NCBI RefSeq assembly: GCF_003459505.1
Contig: NZ_QRWD01000011.1
Span: 10,135-74,134, forward strand
Source of the DNA: Collinsella sp. AF20-14LB
Lineage (GTDB): Bacteria > Actinomycetota > Coriobacteriia > Coriobacteriales > Coriobacteriaceae
Reading direction: 5' to 3'
Length of the DNA stretch: 64,000 nt
Below, in pieces: positions 1-11,568 of this stretch; position 1 is the first letter of the stretch, and every line of letters begins with the position of its first letter. Both the position numbers and the translations under genes were made by a program. The notes below the pieces were generated by a model that was not told the origin of the DNA, searched no databases, and saw only the letters and a list, made by a program, of their open reading frames with translations.

Positions 1-110
1 GCATACTCGATCTTGCCGTTGTCGTCGACGAGAACGAGGGAGTTCTCGACCGGCTCGGCACCGGTACCGTCGATGAGCTTGCCGCCAACGATTGCGTACT
101 TAGTGGACAT
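1..110 (-). CDS. Amidohydrolase-family protein, N-terminus only (partial)
   Basis: The gene runs off the left edge; only about 36 codons are visible. The start is clear: ATG at 108-110 sits directly behind a strong AGGAGG ribosome site. The visible protein begins MSTKYAIVGG, followed by KLIDGTG and LVLVDDNGKI. This is the beta-sandwich opening typical of metal-dependent amidohydrolases (imidazolonepropionase- or prolidase-like), which precedes the metal-binding barrel. The metal ligands lie outside the window, so the substrate cannot be told. The gene lies downstream of and in line with the APC permease, so it may process an amino acid or dipeptide taken up by that transporter (inference). 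Confidence 0.6.
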   Translation of the reverse strand, partial: MSTKYAIVGGKLIDGTGAEPVENSLVLVDDNGKIEY

Positions 111-192
111 GGTTCCTCCTTATGGATCCATATAGTGGGCGAGGCCATGTTGGGTTATGGCCTCACAAAGCTACCCAAGTGGTGCCGGGTTC

Positions 193-221
193 GGTGCGCG
201 GAAGAGAGGGGTCCGCGCACC
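193..221. terminator. Hairpin between permease and amidohydrolase genes
   Basis: A perfect 10-bp stem (GGTGCGCGGA / TCCGCGCACC) with a 9-nt loop lies just after the permease stop codon and before the amidohydrolase start. No T-run follows it, so it may be a processing or attenuation hairpin rather than a full terminator. Confidence 0.4.
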
Positions 222-241
222 CGATCCGCCCCGGCTCGGCG

Positions 242-1693
242 TTATTTTTTGCGGGAATTGGTGAAGGCCATGAGGGCCAGGCCAACGGCCAGCCAGCCGA
301 TCACGATGCTCCACTCCACCATGTTGAGGGAGGCGGGAGAGAATGGGACCACGAGCAGGCCAATGATGACGGCGCAGGCAGCGACAGCGAGGCTGATGCC
401 AAACTTGCCGCCGGGCACCTCGTAGGGACGAGGCAGGTCGGGCTCGGTGAAGCGCATGCGCAGGCAAGCGAGGGCGACCATGCCGCAGGAGAAGATGAAG
501 GCGAGAGCCGACACGTTGGTCAGAGGGATGAGCATGTTCTTGCCCAGGAACGGACCGATGACGGTGATGACGCCCAGAACGGCGCAGGCGAGCTTGGGAG
601 CGCCGGACTTGGGATCGACCTCGGCGAACTTCTCGGGCAGCTGGCCCTTGCGGCCCATGGCGAGCATGATGCGGCTCGTGGCGCCGTAGAAGGAGTTCAT
701 CGGGCCCATGGGTCCAAGCGTGGCGATGACGAGCATGGCCAGGTACAGGAGCATGTTGATGCCCTTGAGGCAGGCAAGCGCGGGAACCGGGCTCTTAACA
801 AACTCATGCCAGTCGAGGATGGTGCCGAACGAGTAGATGCAGACCATGTAGAAGCCGCCGGCGGCCAGCAGGGCCAGGGAGATGATCTTGCCGAACTTGT
901 TCCAGTTGAGGCCCTCGGCTGCTTCCTCAGCCTGCTGAGGAATGGTATCGAAGCCGGCGTAGAAGAACGGGGTCAAAACCAGGACCGACACGATGCCGGC
1001 GAACAGGCTGGTGCCCTCGGTAGCGGGCTTGCCGCCGCCAGCACCGGTGACCTGGGAGAACACGGGCATGGCGTGTTCCGGCGAACCGGTGAACAGCGAG
1101 ACACCCATGGCGAGCAGCATGCCGCAGAGCAGAGCCTTGGTCAGGAAGGCCTGGAGCTTGGCGGCCGAGCTGGCACCGCGGAAGTTGAGGAAGATGACGT
1201 AGACTGCAAAGCCGAGCGCGATTAGCGTCGGGAACAAGTAAACGTCGGCGCCCAAGATGGTGTAGAGCTTGACGGCGCGCAGCCACTCAAGACCGGGCAG
1301 GCTGCCGAACATCTCGGACACGAGGGTCGAAATGGCGATGGCCTCCCACGGGCACAGGATGCCGTTGCCCAGGGCCAGGAGCCAACCGGTGATGTAGCTC
1401 AGCGTACGGCCAAAGCTACGGTCGACATACTCGACGATGCCGCCCGAGATGGGGATAGCAGCCGTGAGCTCACCGAAAACAGCTCCGACGGGCACGAGGA
1501 AGATTGCACCCAAGAGGAATGCGATCATAGCGGGAACGGGACCGCCGCCCACGACCATCCAGTCGCCGACCTGCAGGACCCAACCAGTACCGATGATGGC
1601 ACCGAAACCGATGGTGAAGAAGTTCCAGAGCGAAAGCGTTTTCTTCATGCCGCCGTTACCTTCGACTGCAACTTCTGCGTTCTTGTCCGCCAT
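242..1693 (-). CDS. APC-superfamily amino acid/polyamine permease
   Basis: A 483-residue polytopic membrane protein of the amino acid-polyamine-organocation superfamily, expected to import or exchange an amino acid or amine across the cytoplasmic membrane. The sequence shows about twelve hydrophobic segments and the family's first-helix glycine motif (GFGAIIGTGW). The GGIVEYVDRSFG stretch and the YAGFDTIPQQAEEA segment in the middle helices are also typical of the family. The length is normal. ATG at 1691-1693 follows AGGAAAGGAGGGG. The amidohydrolase gene downstream on the same strand suggests a shared uptake/degradation role. The substrate is not identifiable from sequence alone. Confidence 0.85.
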   Translation of the reverse strand: MADKNAEVAVEGNGGMKKTLSLWNFFTIGFGAIIGTGWVLQVGDWMVVGGGPVPAMIAFLLGAIFLVPVGAVFGELTAAIPISGGIVEYVDRSFGRTLSYITGWLLALGNGILCPWEAIAISTLVSEMFGSLPGLEWLRAVKLYTILGADVYLFPTLIALGFAVYVIFLNFRGASSAAKLQAFLTKALLCGMLLAMGVSLFTGSPEHAMPVFSQVTGAGGGKPATEGTSLFAGIVSVLVLTPFFYAGFDTIPQQAEEAAEGLNWNKFGKIISLALLAAGGFYMVCIYSFGTILDWHEFVKSPVPALACLKGINMLLYLAMLVIATLGPMGPMNSFYGATSRIMLAMGRKGQLPEKFAEVDPKSGAPKLACAVLGVITVIGPFLGKNMLIPLTNVSALAFIFSCGMVALACLRMRFTEPDLPRPYEVPGGKFGISLAVAACAVIIGLLVVPFSPASLNMVEWSIVIGWLAVGLALMAFTNSRKK

Positions 1694-2049
1694 TGTTCCC
1701 CTCCTTTCCTTATTGACGCCTCTTTGGCGTCACCCCTTGCGCGGTCTGTTTTGCCGCGCGCTTTTATTTCGTGGCTTTAAGATACGGCCTTGGCACAGCA
1801 GCGCCGCTTGTGGCTCGACCGAAGGCAGAACTGCAAAACGAGCGGCGCCGTTTTTGGGACGAACGGCGGAAGACGTCATTCGTCTTGGACGCTTTCATCT
1901 TGTCTGCTTTTGAATACCTGTTGCCGTGACGCTTGGCGCGCGGCGCGGCAACGTTCATACCATTTGTCAGGCTTTTGGCGCACATACCCATGTGTCGCGC
2001 CTCTTTTTATGTAGGATAGACAAGTTACACATGAGGCAAGGTGATTCGA
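1694..2049. other. Divergent intergenic region between permease and peptidase genes
   Basis: About 350 bases separate two divergent genes and must hold both promoters. A small hairpin (GACGCC / GGCGTC) lies near 1716-1733, just upstream of the permease ribosome site. I see no convincing -35/-10 pair, RNA gene or small reading frame. Confidence 0.4.
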
Positions 2050-3051
2050 ATGGCATATGGATACAATGACGGCGACCAACGGCCACAAAGCGTGCGCCTT
2101 GCCGGCCGCACCACGCCAACGCCCAGAAGCACCTCCGACAACGACAACCCGCAGCGCCCCCAAGAGCAGCTCGGGGCTTCTTCGCGGCAACAAAGCCGTA
2201 CCGTGCAGCAGTCAGACCGCATGAGTACGAGCACACGCCAACGCCAGACCGACACATCGCAGCCACGCCGCTACGATCGCCGTAAGACCGACTACTACGT
2301 TAAGCGCTCCTTTTCGCGATCTCAACGCGATCGCGGCAATTCCGCCCCTCACCCCGCGTCGCATACCACAAGCCACACGCTTCCGGCCCGCCGCCTACGT
2401 CTTGCGCTTTGCTCCATCGCCGCCTGCCTCGTCTTTGTGTTTTTGGGATCCTGTATCTCCCACGGGTCAGCCGGTCTTGAGCCCACTGCCGAGGACAAGC
2501 TGCTTAAAGCTCCCGTCGCGCCCGGCTACTCATTTGCTTTTTCGACCCCGCGCTCGCAGTGGAGTGCCGGCACCATGCCCCACATCTACCAAATTGACCC
2601 CGCATGGTCGGAGCTGCCCTATGCCGGCGGCACTATTCGCGAAAACGCTTGCGGTCCCACTTGCCTCACCATGGTCTATATCTTTAAGACCGGCCACACC
2701 GATAAGACGCCGGTCGATATATGCACACTGGCCGAAGCCGGCAACTACGCCCCCACTGGTGCCACCGAGTGGTCGTTTATGACAGGCGGTGCGTGGCAGC
2801 TGGGACTCAACGGAACACAGCTCTATAACGATCGTGAATCGATTACCCAAGCACTTCGCGCGGGTGCGCCCGTTATCGCCGCAGTGCGCCCCGGTACGTT
2901 TACCAACGTAGGCCACTACATCGTGCTCTACGGCATCGACGATGCCAACCAGATTGGCGTCTACGACCCCAACTCGGCCAGCCGCAGCGCCCGTCGCTGG
3001 GGCGTCGTAGAGGTCCTTAACGAAGTCGAAGCCATGTGGGCCTACTACTAG
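2050..3051 (+). CDS. Membrane-anchored C39-like (papain-fold) peptidase
   Basis: A 333-residue protein with three parts. The N-terminus (about 110 residues) is polar and rich in Gln, Arg and Thr. It is followed by a membrane segment at about 113-135, ending FLGSC. The C-terminal domain (about 175-330) resembles the Peptidase_C39_2 fold. Likely catalytic residues are visible: Cys near 200 in NACGPTCLTM, His near 289 in VGHYIVLYG and Asp near 306 in VYDPNS. The enzyme domain is expected outside the membrane, so a role in cleaving extracellular peptides or peptidoglycan cross-links is plausible (inference). ATG 2050 has AAGGTG upstream; GTG at 2041 is an alternative start. The stop codon lies inside a dispersed repeat (3049-3077). 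Confidence 0.75.
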   Translation: MAYGYNDGDQRPQSVRLAGRTTPTPRSTSDNDNPQRPQEQLGASSRQQSRTVQQSDRMSTSTRQRQTDTSQPRRYDRRKTDYYVKRSFSRSQRDRGNSAPHPASHTTSHTLPARRLRLALCSIAACLVFVFLGSCISHGSAGLEPTAEDKLLKAPVAPGYSFAFSTPRSQWSAGTMPHIYQIDPAWSELPYAGGTIRENACGPTCLTMVYIFKTGHTDKTPVDICTLAEAGNYAPTGATEWSFMTGGAWQLGLNGTQLYNDRESITQALRAGAPVIAAVRPGTFTNVGHYIVLYGIDDANQIGVYDPNSASRSARRWGVVEVLNEVEAMWAYY

Positions 3052-3077
3052 TCGTTTAAGAATGTCCCCAATGACTA
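3049..3077. repeat. Dispersed AGTCRTT...AAYGACT hairpin repeat, copy 1
   Basis: This is one copy of a 29-base element, TAGTCGTTTAAGAATGTCCC then CAATGACTA. It folds through AGTCGTT/AATGACT with one G-T pair. Related copies lie at 40482-40537 (a full two-armed palindrome) and 58488-58516, with a fragment near 36880. The peptidase stop codon TAG is formed by the first three bases. Confidence 0.7.
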
Positions 3078-3090
3078 GGTGAATAGCAAA

Positions 3091-3120
3091 AGCCCCGCAG
3101 CCGGAGCGGACTGCGGGGCT
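3091..3120 (-). terminator. Rho-independent terminator of carbamate kinase gene
   Basis: A perfect 10-bp stem (AGCCCCGCAG / CTGCGGGGCT) with a 10-nt loop is followed on the minus strand by TTTTGC. It lies downstream of the carbamate kinase gene and may also stop read-through from the convergent peptidase gene. Confidence 0.8.
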
Positions 3121-3185
3121 CATGAAGAGAGGCTAGTTTGTGGGCGCTTTGCCTGGCGCCCACGAGAGAGGCAACAGAGCAGAGA

Positions 3186-4148
3186 CTACTCGTGGATGCG
3201 GGTACCGGAGAGGCCGGCCATGGTCTCGGCGGCCTTGTCCAGTGCGCCGATGATGCAGGTGCGGCCCTTGCGGGAACGCGCGAACTTGATGGCAGCGCGG
3301 ACCTTGGGCTCCATGGAACCCTTGCCGAACTGGCCCTCGTCGGCCAGGCGCTCGGCCTCGTCGGCGGTGAGGTCCTCGAGCTCCTCCTGGTTGGGCTTGC
3401 CAAAGTTGATGGCGACATGCTCGACGGCGGTCAGCAGGAACAGAACGTCGGCGTCGCAGTCCTCGGCCAGCAGCTCGCCGCCCAGGTCCTTGTCGATGAC
3501 GGCGGGAACGCCCTTGTAGCAGCCCTTGTTCTCGTAGTCGCGGACGACGGGGATGCCGCCGCCACCGCAGGCGATGACGATGAACTCGTTGTCGAGCAGG
3601 TTGAGGATGGAGTCAGCCTCGACGATCTTCTTGGGATCGGGGGAAGCGACGACGCGACGCCAGCCGCGGCCGGAATCCTCGACGAAGACCTTGGAGGGAT
3701 CCTCGGCCATGAACTCCTTGGCCTGCTCCTCGGTGTAGAAGGGGCCGATCGGCTTGGTCGGATTCTTGAACGCGGGATCGTCGGGATCGCACTCGATCTG
3801 GGTGACGACGGTGGCGGCGTGCCAACGCTTATAGCGCTTGTGCATCTCGCGGCCGATGCCCTGCTGCAGGTGGTAGCCGATGTAGCCCTGGGACATGGCG
3901 CCGCACTCGGGCAGCGGCATCTCGGGGGTACCGATGGCATCGTGGGCAGCGGCGAAGGCGTTCTGGATCATGCCGACCTGCGGGCCGTTGCCGTGGGTGA
4001 TAATGATCTCGTTGCCCTGCTCGATAAGACCAAGGAGAGCGTGGGCGGTGTTGCTCACGGCCTCGATCTGCTCGACGGGGTTGTTGCCGAGGGCGTTGCC
4101 GCCGAGGGCGACGACAATACGATCGGGCTTGCCAAGAGGCTTAGACAT
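3186..4148 (-). CDS. arcC: Carbamate kinase
   Basis: A 320-residue amino acid kinase family protein. It catalyses carbamoyl phosphate + ADP to carbamate + ATP, the energy-yielding last step of arginine, agmatine or purine-amide fermentation. Family features include the opening DRIVVALGGNALG, HGNGPQVGMIQ (substrate loop), ACGGGGIPVV and the C-terminal VAGLS-type end. ATG at 4146-4148 is chosen because AAAGGAT lies just upstream and the protein then matches the family start. No arginine deiminase or carbamoyltransferase gene is in the window, so the source of carbamoyl phosphate is unknown. It is transcribed alone and ends at a strong terminator. Confidence 0.93.
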   Translation of the reverse strand: MSKPLGKPDRIVVALGGNALGNNPVEQIEAVSNTAHALLGLIEQGNEIIITHGNGPQVGMIQNAFAAAHDAIGTPEMPLPECGAMSQGYIGYHLQQGIGREMHKRYKRWHAATVVTQIECDPDDPAFKNPTKPIGPFYTEEQAKEFMAEDPSKVFVEDSGRGWRRVVASPDPKKIVEADSILNLLDNEFIVIACGGGGIPVVRDYENKGCYKGVPAVIDKDLGGELLAEDCDADVLFLLTAVEHVAINFGKPNQEELEDLTADEAERLADEGQFGKGSMEPKVRAAIKFARSRKGRTCIIGALDKAAETMAGLSGTRIHE

Positions 4149-4514
4149 TGCTGGAATCCTTTCTGTAAAAGGCCTACAACCCATTAATAACCCGCGTCCG
4201 TGCGATACGCGAGTTTATTAAGGTTTATATTCTCTTTATCGCTCATTTTATTCATTTTGAAAATACCTAAGCGGCGAACGGTCGATTTTACCCGCTCAGC
4301 GTAAAGAAGCCCAGTTCAGGCATATCTACGCCATTTACGTGCAACTTTATTTAAATAGAGCAGGGATTAGACCAGATTATGCAAACTATATCTTTGCTAA
4401 ACACAAAACGGACAGCGCAATATCTTACTCGCACTATACGCGATTCTATACATTAATTTGACGAGTATGCACCCCTGCAAAAACATGGGGCTTTTCATCC
4501 AACATAAGGGATAG
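4149..4514. other. AT-rich intergenic region upstream of carbamate kinase
   Basis: This stretch is markedly richer in A and T than the flanking genes. It should carry the carbamate kinase promoter; AATATAAA on the minus strand near 4225 is a possible -10 region, but no convincing -35 is visible. No gene is seen. Confidence 0.35.
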
Positions 4515-4733
4515 CCGATCGCGCTTCACCCCGCGGCAAGCGACTGCGAGTTCGCAGTATGGAACTTTACCGTCGGCTTCTGCATGAACGCTGCCGACGC
4601 CCTTTCGCTCCTGCGCGCCCAAGCAGCCGAGAACGCTAACGGCGCCACTGCCAACCTGGCCACCCTCAACAACGGCGCCGCCAGCCTTTTCGCAAAGTAC
4701 CGTGCTGGCTCGCTGGCTTTGAGGCCTAAGTGA
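4515..4733 (+). pseudogene. Gene remnant, C-terminal fragment of unknown protein
   Basis: The open stretch follows an in-frame TAG at 4512 and ends at TGA 4731. It reads with normal coding composition (Ala-, Asn- and Leu-rich, e.g. MNAADALSLLRAQAAENANG), unlike the AT-rich DNA on both sides. The only internal ATG (4584) has no ribosome site. It therefore looks like the tail of a gene whose front has been lost. I do not recognise the family. The neighbouring repeats and AT-rich DNA fit a past insertion or deletion here. Confidence 0.35.
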
Positions 4734-4741
4734 GCTTTGCT

Positions 4742-4830
4742 ATTTGCCAATTTTTGTATGATTTGGGTCAAATCTATTTGTCATTTTTTGTATGATTAGG
4801 GGCAAATCTATTTGCCAATTTTTGTCAATG
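4742..4830. repeat. Three 34-bp direct repeats upstream of ATPase gene
   Basis: Three near-identical units start at 4742, 4776 and 4810 (exact 34-bp period). Each begins ATTTGCCAATTTTTGT or ATTTGTCATTTTTTGT; the first two continue into ATGATT and then RGGKCAAATCT. The last unit is cut short and runs into the ribosome site of the ATPase at 4841. The regular spacing just before a start codon suggests an operator array, or copies left by slippage. Confidence 0.75.
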
Positions 4831-4840
4831 AGGTGTTTTA

Positions 4841-6202
4841 ATGCTACGCCGCAAGGTCACTGATAGGCTTTTGAGCTGGAAGAATAACTCCCATAAGGCC
4901 CTGCTTGTTACCGGTGCGCGTCAGATTGGCAAGAGCTATGCGATTCGCGCGTTTGGAAAGAGCAACTACGCTTCGTATTATGAGGTCAATCTGCTACTTG
5001 ATGCCGAGGCAAGAGACGTACTTGTTGGCGCTAAGAACTCCATTGACTTCATCAACCGTGTGGCCCTTCTTGCGGATGCACCGCTTGTTGAAGGAGACAC
5101 GCTTATCTTCGTCGATGAGATTCAGGAGTATCCGCAGATCGTTACACTTATGAAGGCGCTGGTCGAGGACGGACGCTTTAGCTATGTCTTCTCGGGGTCT
5201 ATGCTTGGGACTGAGTTTAAGGGGATCTCTTCTTTTCCGGTAGGGTATGTCGAGCACATTGTTATGCGGCCGATGGATTTTGAAGAGTTTTGTTGGGCAA
5301 ACAGCGTCAGCGAAAATGTGCTTGCAGATATTCGCAGCCGCCTTGTCGAGAGACGTCCCGTCGAAAACTATATTCATGAGGCGATGCTCAAAAACTTTAG
5401 AGCCTATATCGTTTGCGGCGGCATGCCGGAGGTCGTTCAGAACTATATCGATTCGGGCTATTCGCTCGTGAGAACGCGTGAGCTTCAAATTCAGCTAGTC
5501 GATCAGTACAAAAGCGATATCTCTAAATATGCATCGACTCGAGCGTTTAACGTTCGCTCCATTTTCGAGCAAATTCCCGTTCAGCTTGAGGCGGAGTCCC
5601 ATCGCTTTATCGTCTCGTCTCTAGGCGAGGGAGCTCGTCTTCAAAAATACGAGCAGGATTTCCTATGGCTGGTGAACGCAGGCGTTGGATTGATGGTCCC
5701 CCAGGTGACGGAGGCACGAAGCCCTCTCAAGAGGACGGAGAAAACGACGGCCTTTAAACTATACGAGTCCGATACAGGTATGCTCGCATCGCGGTATCCC
5801 GGCAGCACGGCACGCGCCGTCTACCTTGACATGAAAACCCCCAACCTCGGCGGCCTCTATGAGAACGTGGTCGCACAGGAACTCGTTGCCCTCGGAGCAG
5901 ATACGTGGTACTACCAAACGCGTGAGGTCGGTGAAGTCGACTTTGTAATCGAAGGTGCCCGCGGGCATGTTGTCCCAATCGAAGTCAAATCGGGCAAGAA
6001 AGTTCGAGCACATGCAGCCCTCGACCGTTTGATGAGTGTGGGCGAGTACAAAATTCCCGAGGCCGTTGTGCTGAGCCACGAAAACCTTTGCAAAGAGGGC
6101 AAGATCCTTTACGTTCCAATCTATATGACATTCTGTCTCGATGAGTTTATGGAAAAGGACGACCCCAACAACGATTTCTCGTTTGCACCCATATCTCTCT
6201 AG
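4841..6202 (+). CDS. AAA-family ATPase with DUF4143 domain
   Basis: A 453-residue stand-alone P-loop ATPase of the AAA_14/DUF4143 type. Walker A is TGARQIGKSYA near residues 24-34. Walker B is LIFVDEIQEY near 88-98. The C-terminal DUF4143 part contains LYENVVAQEL and a restriction-endonuclease-like signature (GEVDFVIEG then VPIEVKSGKK). The biological role of this family is unsettled. Its members are common orphan genes in gut bacteria and have been linked by inference to defence or DNA transactions. Start ATG 4841 follows AATGAGGTG. Base composition is more AT-rich than the neighbours, which fits acquisition. A second family member lies at 47458-48810. Confidence 0.85.
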   Translation: MLRRKVTDRLLSWKNNSHKALLVTGARQIGKSYAIRAFGKSNYASYYEVNLLLDAEARDVLVGAKNSIDFINRVALLADAPLVEGDTLIFVDEIQEYPQIVTLMKALVEDGRFSYVFSGSMLGTEFKGISSFPVGYVEHIVMRPMDFEEFCWANSVSENVLADIRSRLVERRPVENYIHEAMLKNFRAYIVCGGMPEVVQNYIDSGYSLVRTRELQIQLVDQYKSDISKYASTRAFNVRSIFEQIPVQLEAESHRFIVSSLGEGARLQKYEQDFLWLVNAGVGLMVPQVTEARSPLKRTEKTTAFKLYESDTGMLASRYPGSTARAVYLDMKTPNLGGLYENVVAQELVALGADTWYYQTREVGEVDFVIEGARGHVVPIEVKSGKKVRAHAALDRLMSVGEYKIPEAVVLSHENLCKEGKILYVPIYMTFCLDEFMEKDDPNNDFSFAPISL

Positions 6203-6232
6203 GTCATCTGAGTCCGCAAGCCAGCCCCCACG

Positions 6233-6440
6233 CCCAAAGTACTGCGCCTTTCGCGCCAAAGGCGCGAAACAGCAAGGGGATAGAAGGCAGCGACAACCAA
6301 CTCCCCCACTATGCCCAAAGTGCTGCGATGTTTCGCGCAAAGCGCGAAACAGCACTGGGGCAGCAGAAGGCCACAATCAGCTAGCCCTCCATGCCCAAAG
6401 TGGCGCGTGGTTTCGCGGCCACGCCGCGAAACAGCGACCG
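6233..6440. repeat. Three ~80-bp direct repeats with covarying hairpins
   Basis: Units begin CCCAAAGT at 6233, 6314 and 6394 (spacing 81 and 80). Each carries a tight hairpin with a 3-nt loop followed by ACAGC: TTTCGCGCC/GGCGCGAAA at 6249-6269, TTTCGCGC/GCGCGAAA at 6331-6349 and TTTCGCGGC/GCCGCGAAA at 6411-6431. The stems differ in sequence yet remain fully paired, so the structure is being kept. No reading frame of note spans the units. Confidence 0.75.
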
Positions 6441-6502
6441 GGACAAGGCACCCCCACAGCCACATCCTTCATTCAGCCCCACAATCCGAGGACGTAGTCG
6501 TA

Positions 6503-6628
6503 GCAGGATCTGAGGGCTGACCTTCGCGGACACTCCGCAGGACGAAAGAACCCCCGCCGCACGTTAGTGCGCAGCGGGGGTTCTTTCATGTCCGAGGACG
6601 TCCGCGAAGGTCAGCCCTCAGATCCTGC
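6503..6628. repeat. 29-bp perfect inverted repeat enclosing a terminator
   Basis: Left arm 6503-6531 and right arm 6600-6628 are exact reverse complements. The left arm starts GCAGGATCTGAGGGCTG and ends CTTCGCGGAC. The 68-nt centre contains a second hairpin, GAAAGAACCCCCGC/GCGGGGGTTCTTTC (about 6544-6587), which works as a terminator in both directions. It separates the ATPase (plus) from nifJ (minus), which end towards each other. The long outer arms are far more than a terminator needs. Confidence 0.85.
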
Positions 6629-6638
6629 GGTGGGAGAC

Positions 6639-10178
<3,540 letters not shown>

Positions 10179-10593
10179 ATACCCCTCTCCTCTCATATAG
10201 GTATACAGGCCCCGGCGATCGCCGGGATGTTGGCGTGATGGGATTTTCGCTGTTGCTTCCAATCATCTGGCAGGCAGACTGAGCAGCAGGTACATGGCAT
10301 GGAGAGAAGGTGTGCCAAGGCGAGGGGCGCTTGCGCACCGCAGGCCCAGCTACCCGTCTTGCACATGGCCGAGCGCCGCAAAGGCCGCATGCCGGATGCT
10401 CCCGGGCACGCCCCGGCGATGGGAAGCGCCCGCAACGGAAATCCGCATGCGGGTTTATTGTACCCCGCCGTCAAGTGTAATTTCGACAAATATAGGCGGG
10501 CGGTAAAGGTTTACCTCGGGTGACCGTCAAGGGCCAAAATGGTCCCTCCATCCCCGGGCGACTGGCCCTGGCGCGCCAAGGAGTGTCCCCAAG
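10179..10593 (-). promoter_or_regulatory. Long upstream region/leader of nifJ
   Basis: About 415 bases precede nifJ. The part nearest the gene has the hairpin CCCGGCGATCGCCGGG (about 10211-10226) just upstream of the ribosome site. An AT-rich TACAATAAA on the minus strand near 10457 is a possible -10, which would leave a transcribed leader of about 270 nt. I could not match it to a known riboswitch or T-box. Confidence 0.35.
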
Positions 10594-10628
10594 TGCCGGC
10601 AGAAAAGGAACGTCCTTAACTGCCGGCT
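10594..10628. repeat. Intergenic hairpin repeat (GTCCCC/GCCGGCAG type)
   Basis: GCCGGCAG at 10595-10602 pairs with CTGCCGGC at 10620-10627, enclosing AAAAGGAACGTCCTTAA. The preceding GTGTCCCCAAG and the AACGTCC in the loop recall the dispersed element at 3049, 40482 and 58488. It ends at the stop codon of the FHA gene, where it could act as a terminator. Confidence 0.5.
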
Positions 10629-11565
10629 AGAGGGCACCGAAGAGGATGGCATAGGTAGTGGATTCGCCGAGCTTGAGCTCGTCGCCGGGATTGAGCTGGG
10701 CGGAACGGCCGGGCTCGACCTGAATGCAAACGCGCGTGGCCCCGTTTACCACCACGGTTCCGTTGGTGGACGACAAGTCCTCGACGTGCCAGATATTTTG
10801 AGCATCGCACCAGATATGGGCATGGCGGGCCGAGACATCGTCGCCGACGTCGGTAATATCGCCCTCACCAGTGGCCAGCGCGCCAATCTCAACACCCTGC
10901 TCACTCGGCTGAATCCAGCGCGGGGCGCTCACGACAAAACTGTTTTGCACGCGCAGCAAGCCCAAAGGGTGCGCCGGGGCGGGTTCGCGTTCGCCCGCAG
11001 TCAGCGACATGCCAAGCGAACGCGGCGTGGATGTGCCTCCGCCGCAGGTCGCGTTCGCGTAGTCGATGGCATAGTTCACCGAGGACCGCACATCCGCCGA
11101 ACAACCGACGGCGACAAACAGCACCAGCACGACCTCGGCGCGCTCGGCGGGCATGAGTTCCGCCGCCTGGGACAGGCGATCGAGCGCGTTGCGATAGAGA
11201 TTCGTGTCCTGGTGGCACTCTTCGAGCGCGCGTACCATCGGTTCACCTGCAGGACCGCACACCATATTGATTACAGCCGTGGAGTCCATGGGATTGCGCT
11301 GGCGCAGGGCCAGTTGCGACATAATACGCGCAGCCGAGGTACCGTATTCGGCAAAGTAGCGCTGCTGAAGCGTGCCGACCGGCGCGCGAACGATAAAGCG
11401 GGAAACCCAAGAGCGATCGGCGGCTCGGCTCTGCGGGCTGCGGCCGTCGGCGAGCGGACGGGACGAAAGCACCAAGCCGCACAGCTCGATATGGCTCAGA
11501 TGCGCTGCGCGCTTAAAGATGTCAAACATGGCCCCGCATGGGGTGAGCTCAACTTGAGATGCCAT
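10627..11565 (-). CDS. FHA-domain protein, third gene of a kinase operon
   Basis: A 312-residue protein. The C-terminal part (about 225-310) is a forkhead-associated domain, which binds phosphothreonine. The signature is clear: VSARHAHIWC and then VEDLSSTNGTVV, with NPGDELKLG near the end. The N-terminal 200 residues are predicted soluble and helical and match nothing I recognise. Only three bases separate it from the kinase gene upstream on the same strand, so it is probably co-transcribed and is a likely substrate or reader of that kinase (inference). The start ATG at 11563-11565 fits the short spacing. Confidence 0.85.
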   Translation of the reverse strand: MASQVELTPCGAMFDIFKRAAHLSHIELCGLVLSSRPLADGRSPQSRAADRSWVSRFIVRAPVGTLQQRYFAEYGTSAARIMSQLALRQRNPMDSTAVINMVCGPAGEPMVRALEECHQDTNLYRNALDRLSQAAELMPAERAEVVLVLFVAVGCSADVRSSVNYAIDYANATCGGGTSTPRSLGMSLTAGEREPAPAHPLGLLRVQNSFVVSAPRWIQPSEQGVEIGALATGEGDITDVGDDVSARHAHIWCDAQNIWHVEDLSSTNGTVVVNGATRVCIQVEPGRSAQLNPGDELKLGESTTYAILFGAL

Positions 11566-11568
11566 GAC

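Noticed and set aside
1764..2266. Several short minus-strand frames upstream of the C39-like peptidase
   Set aside because: They overlap each other and the peptidase N-terminus, lack ribosome sites and show no conserved features.
4526..4771. Short minus-strand open frame of 81 codons in the AT-rich interval
   Set aside because: It runs antisense to the gene remnant and through the 34-bp repeats, and has no ribosome site.
10179..10593. Riboswitch or T-box upstream of nifJ
   Set aside because: The leader is long and has a hairpin near the gene, but no conserved T-box sequence, specifier loop or known riboswitch core could be found.
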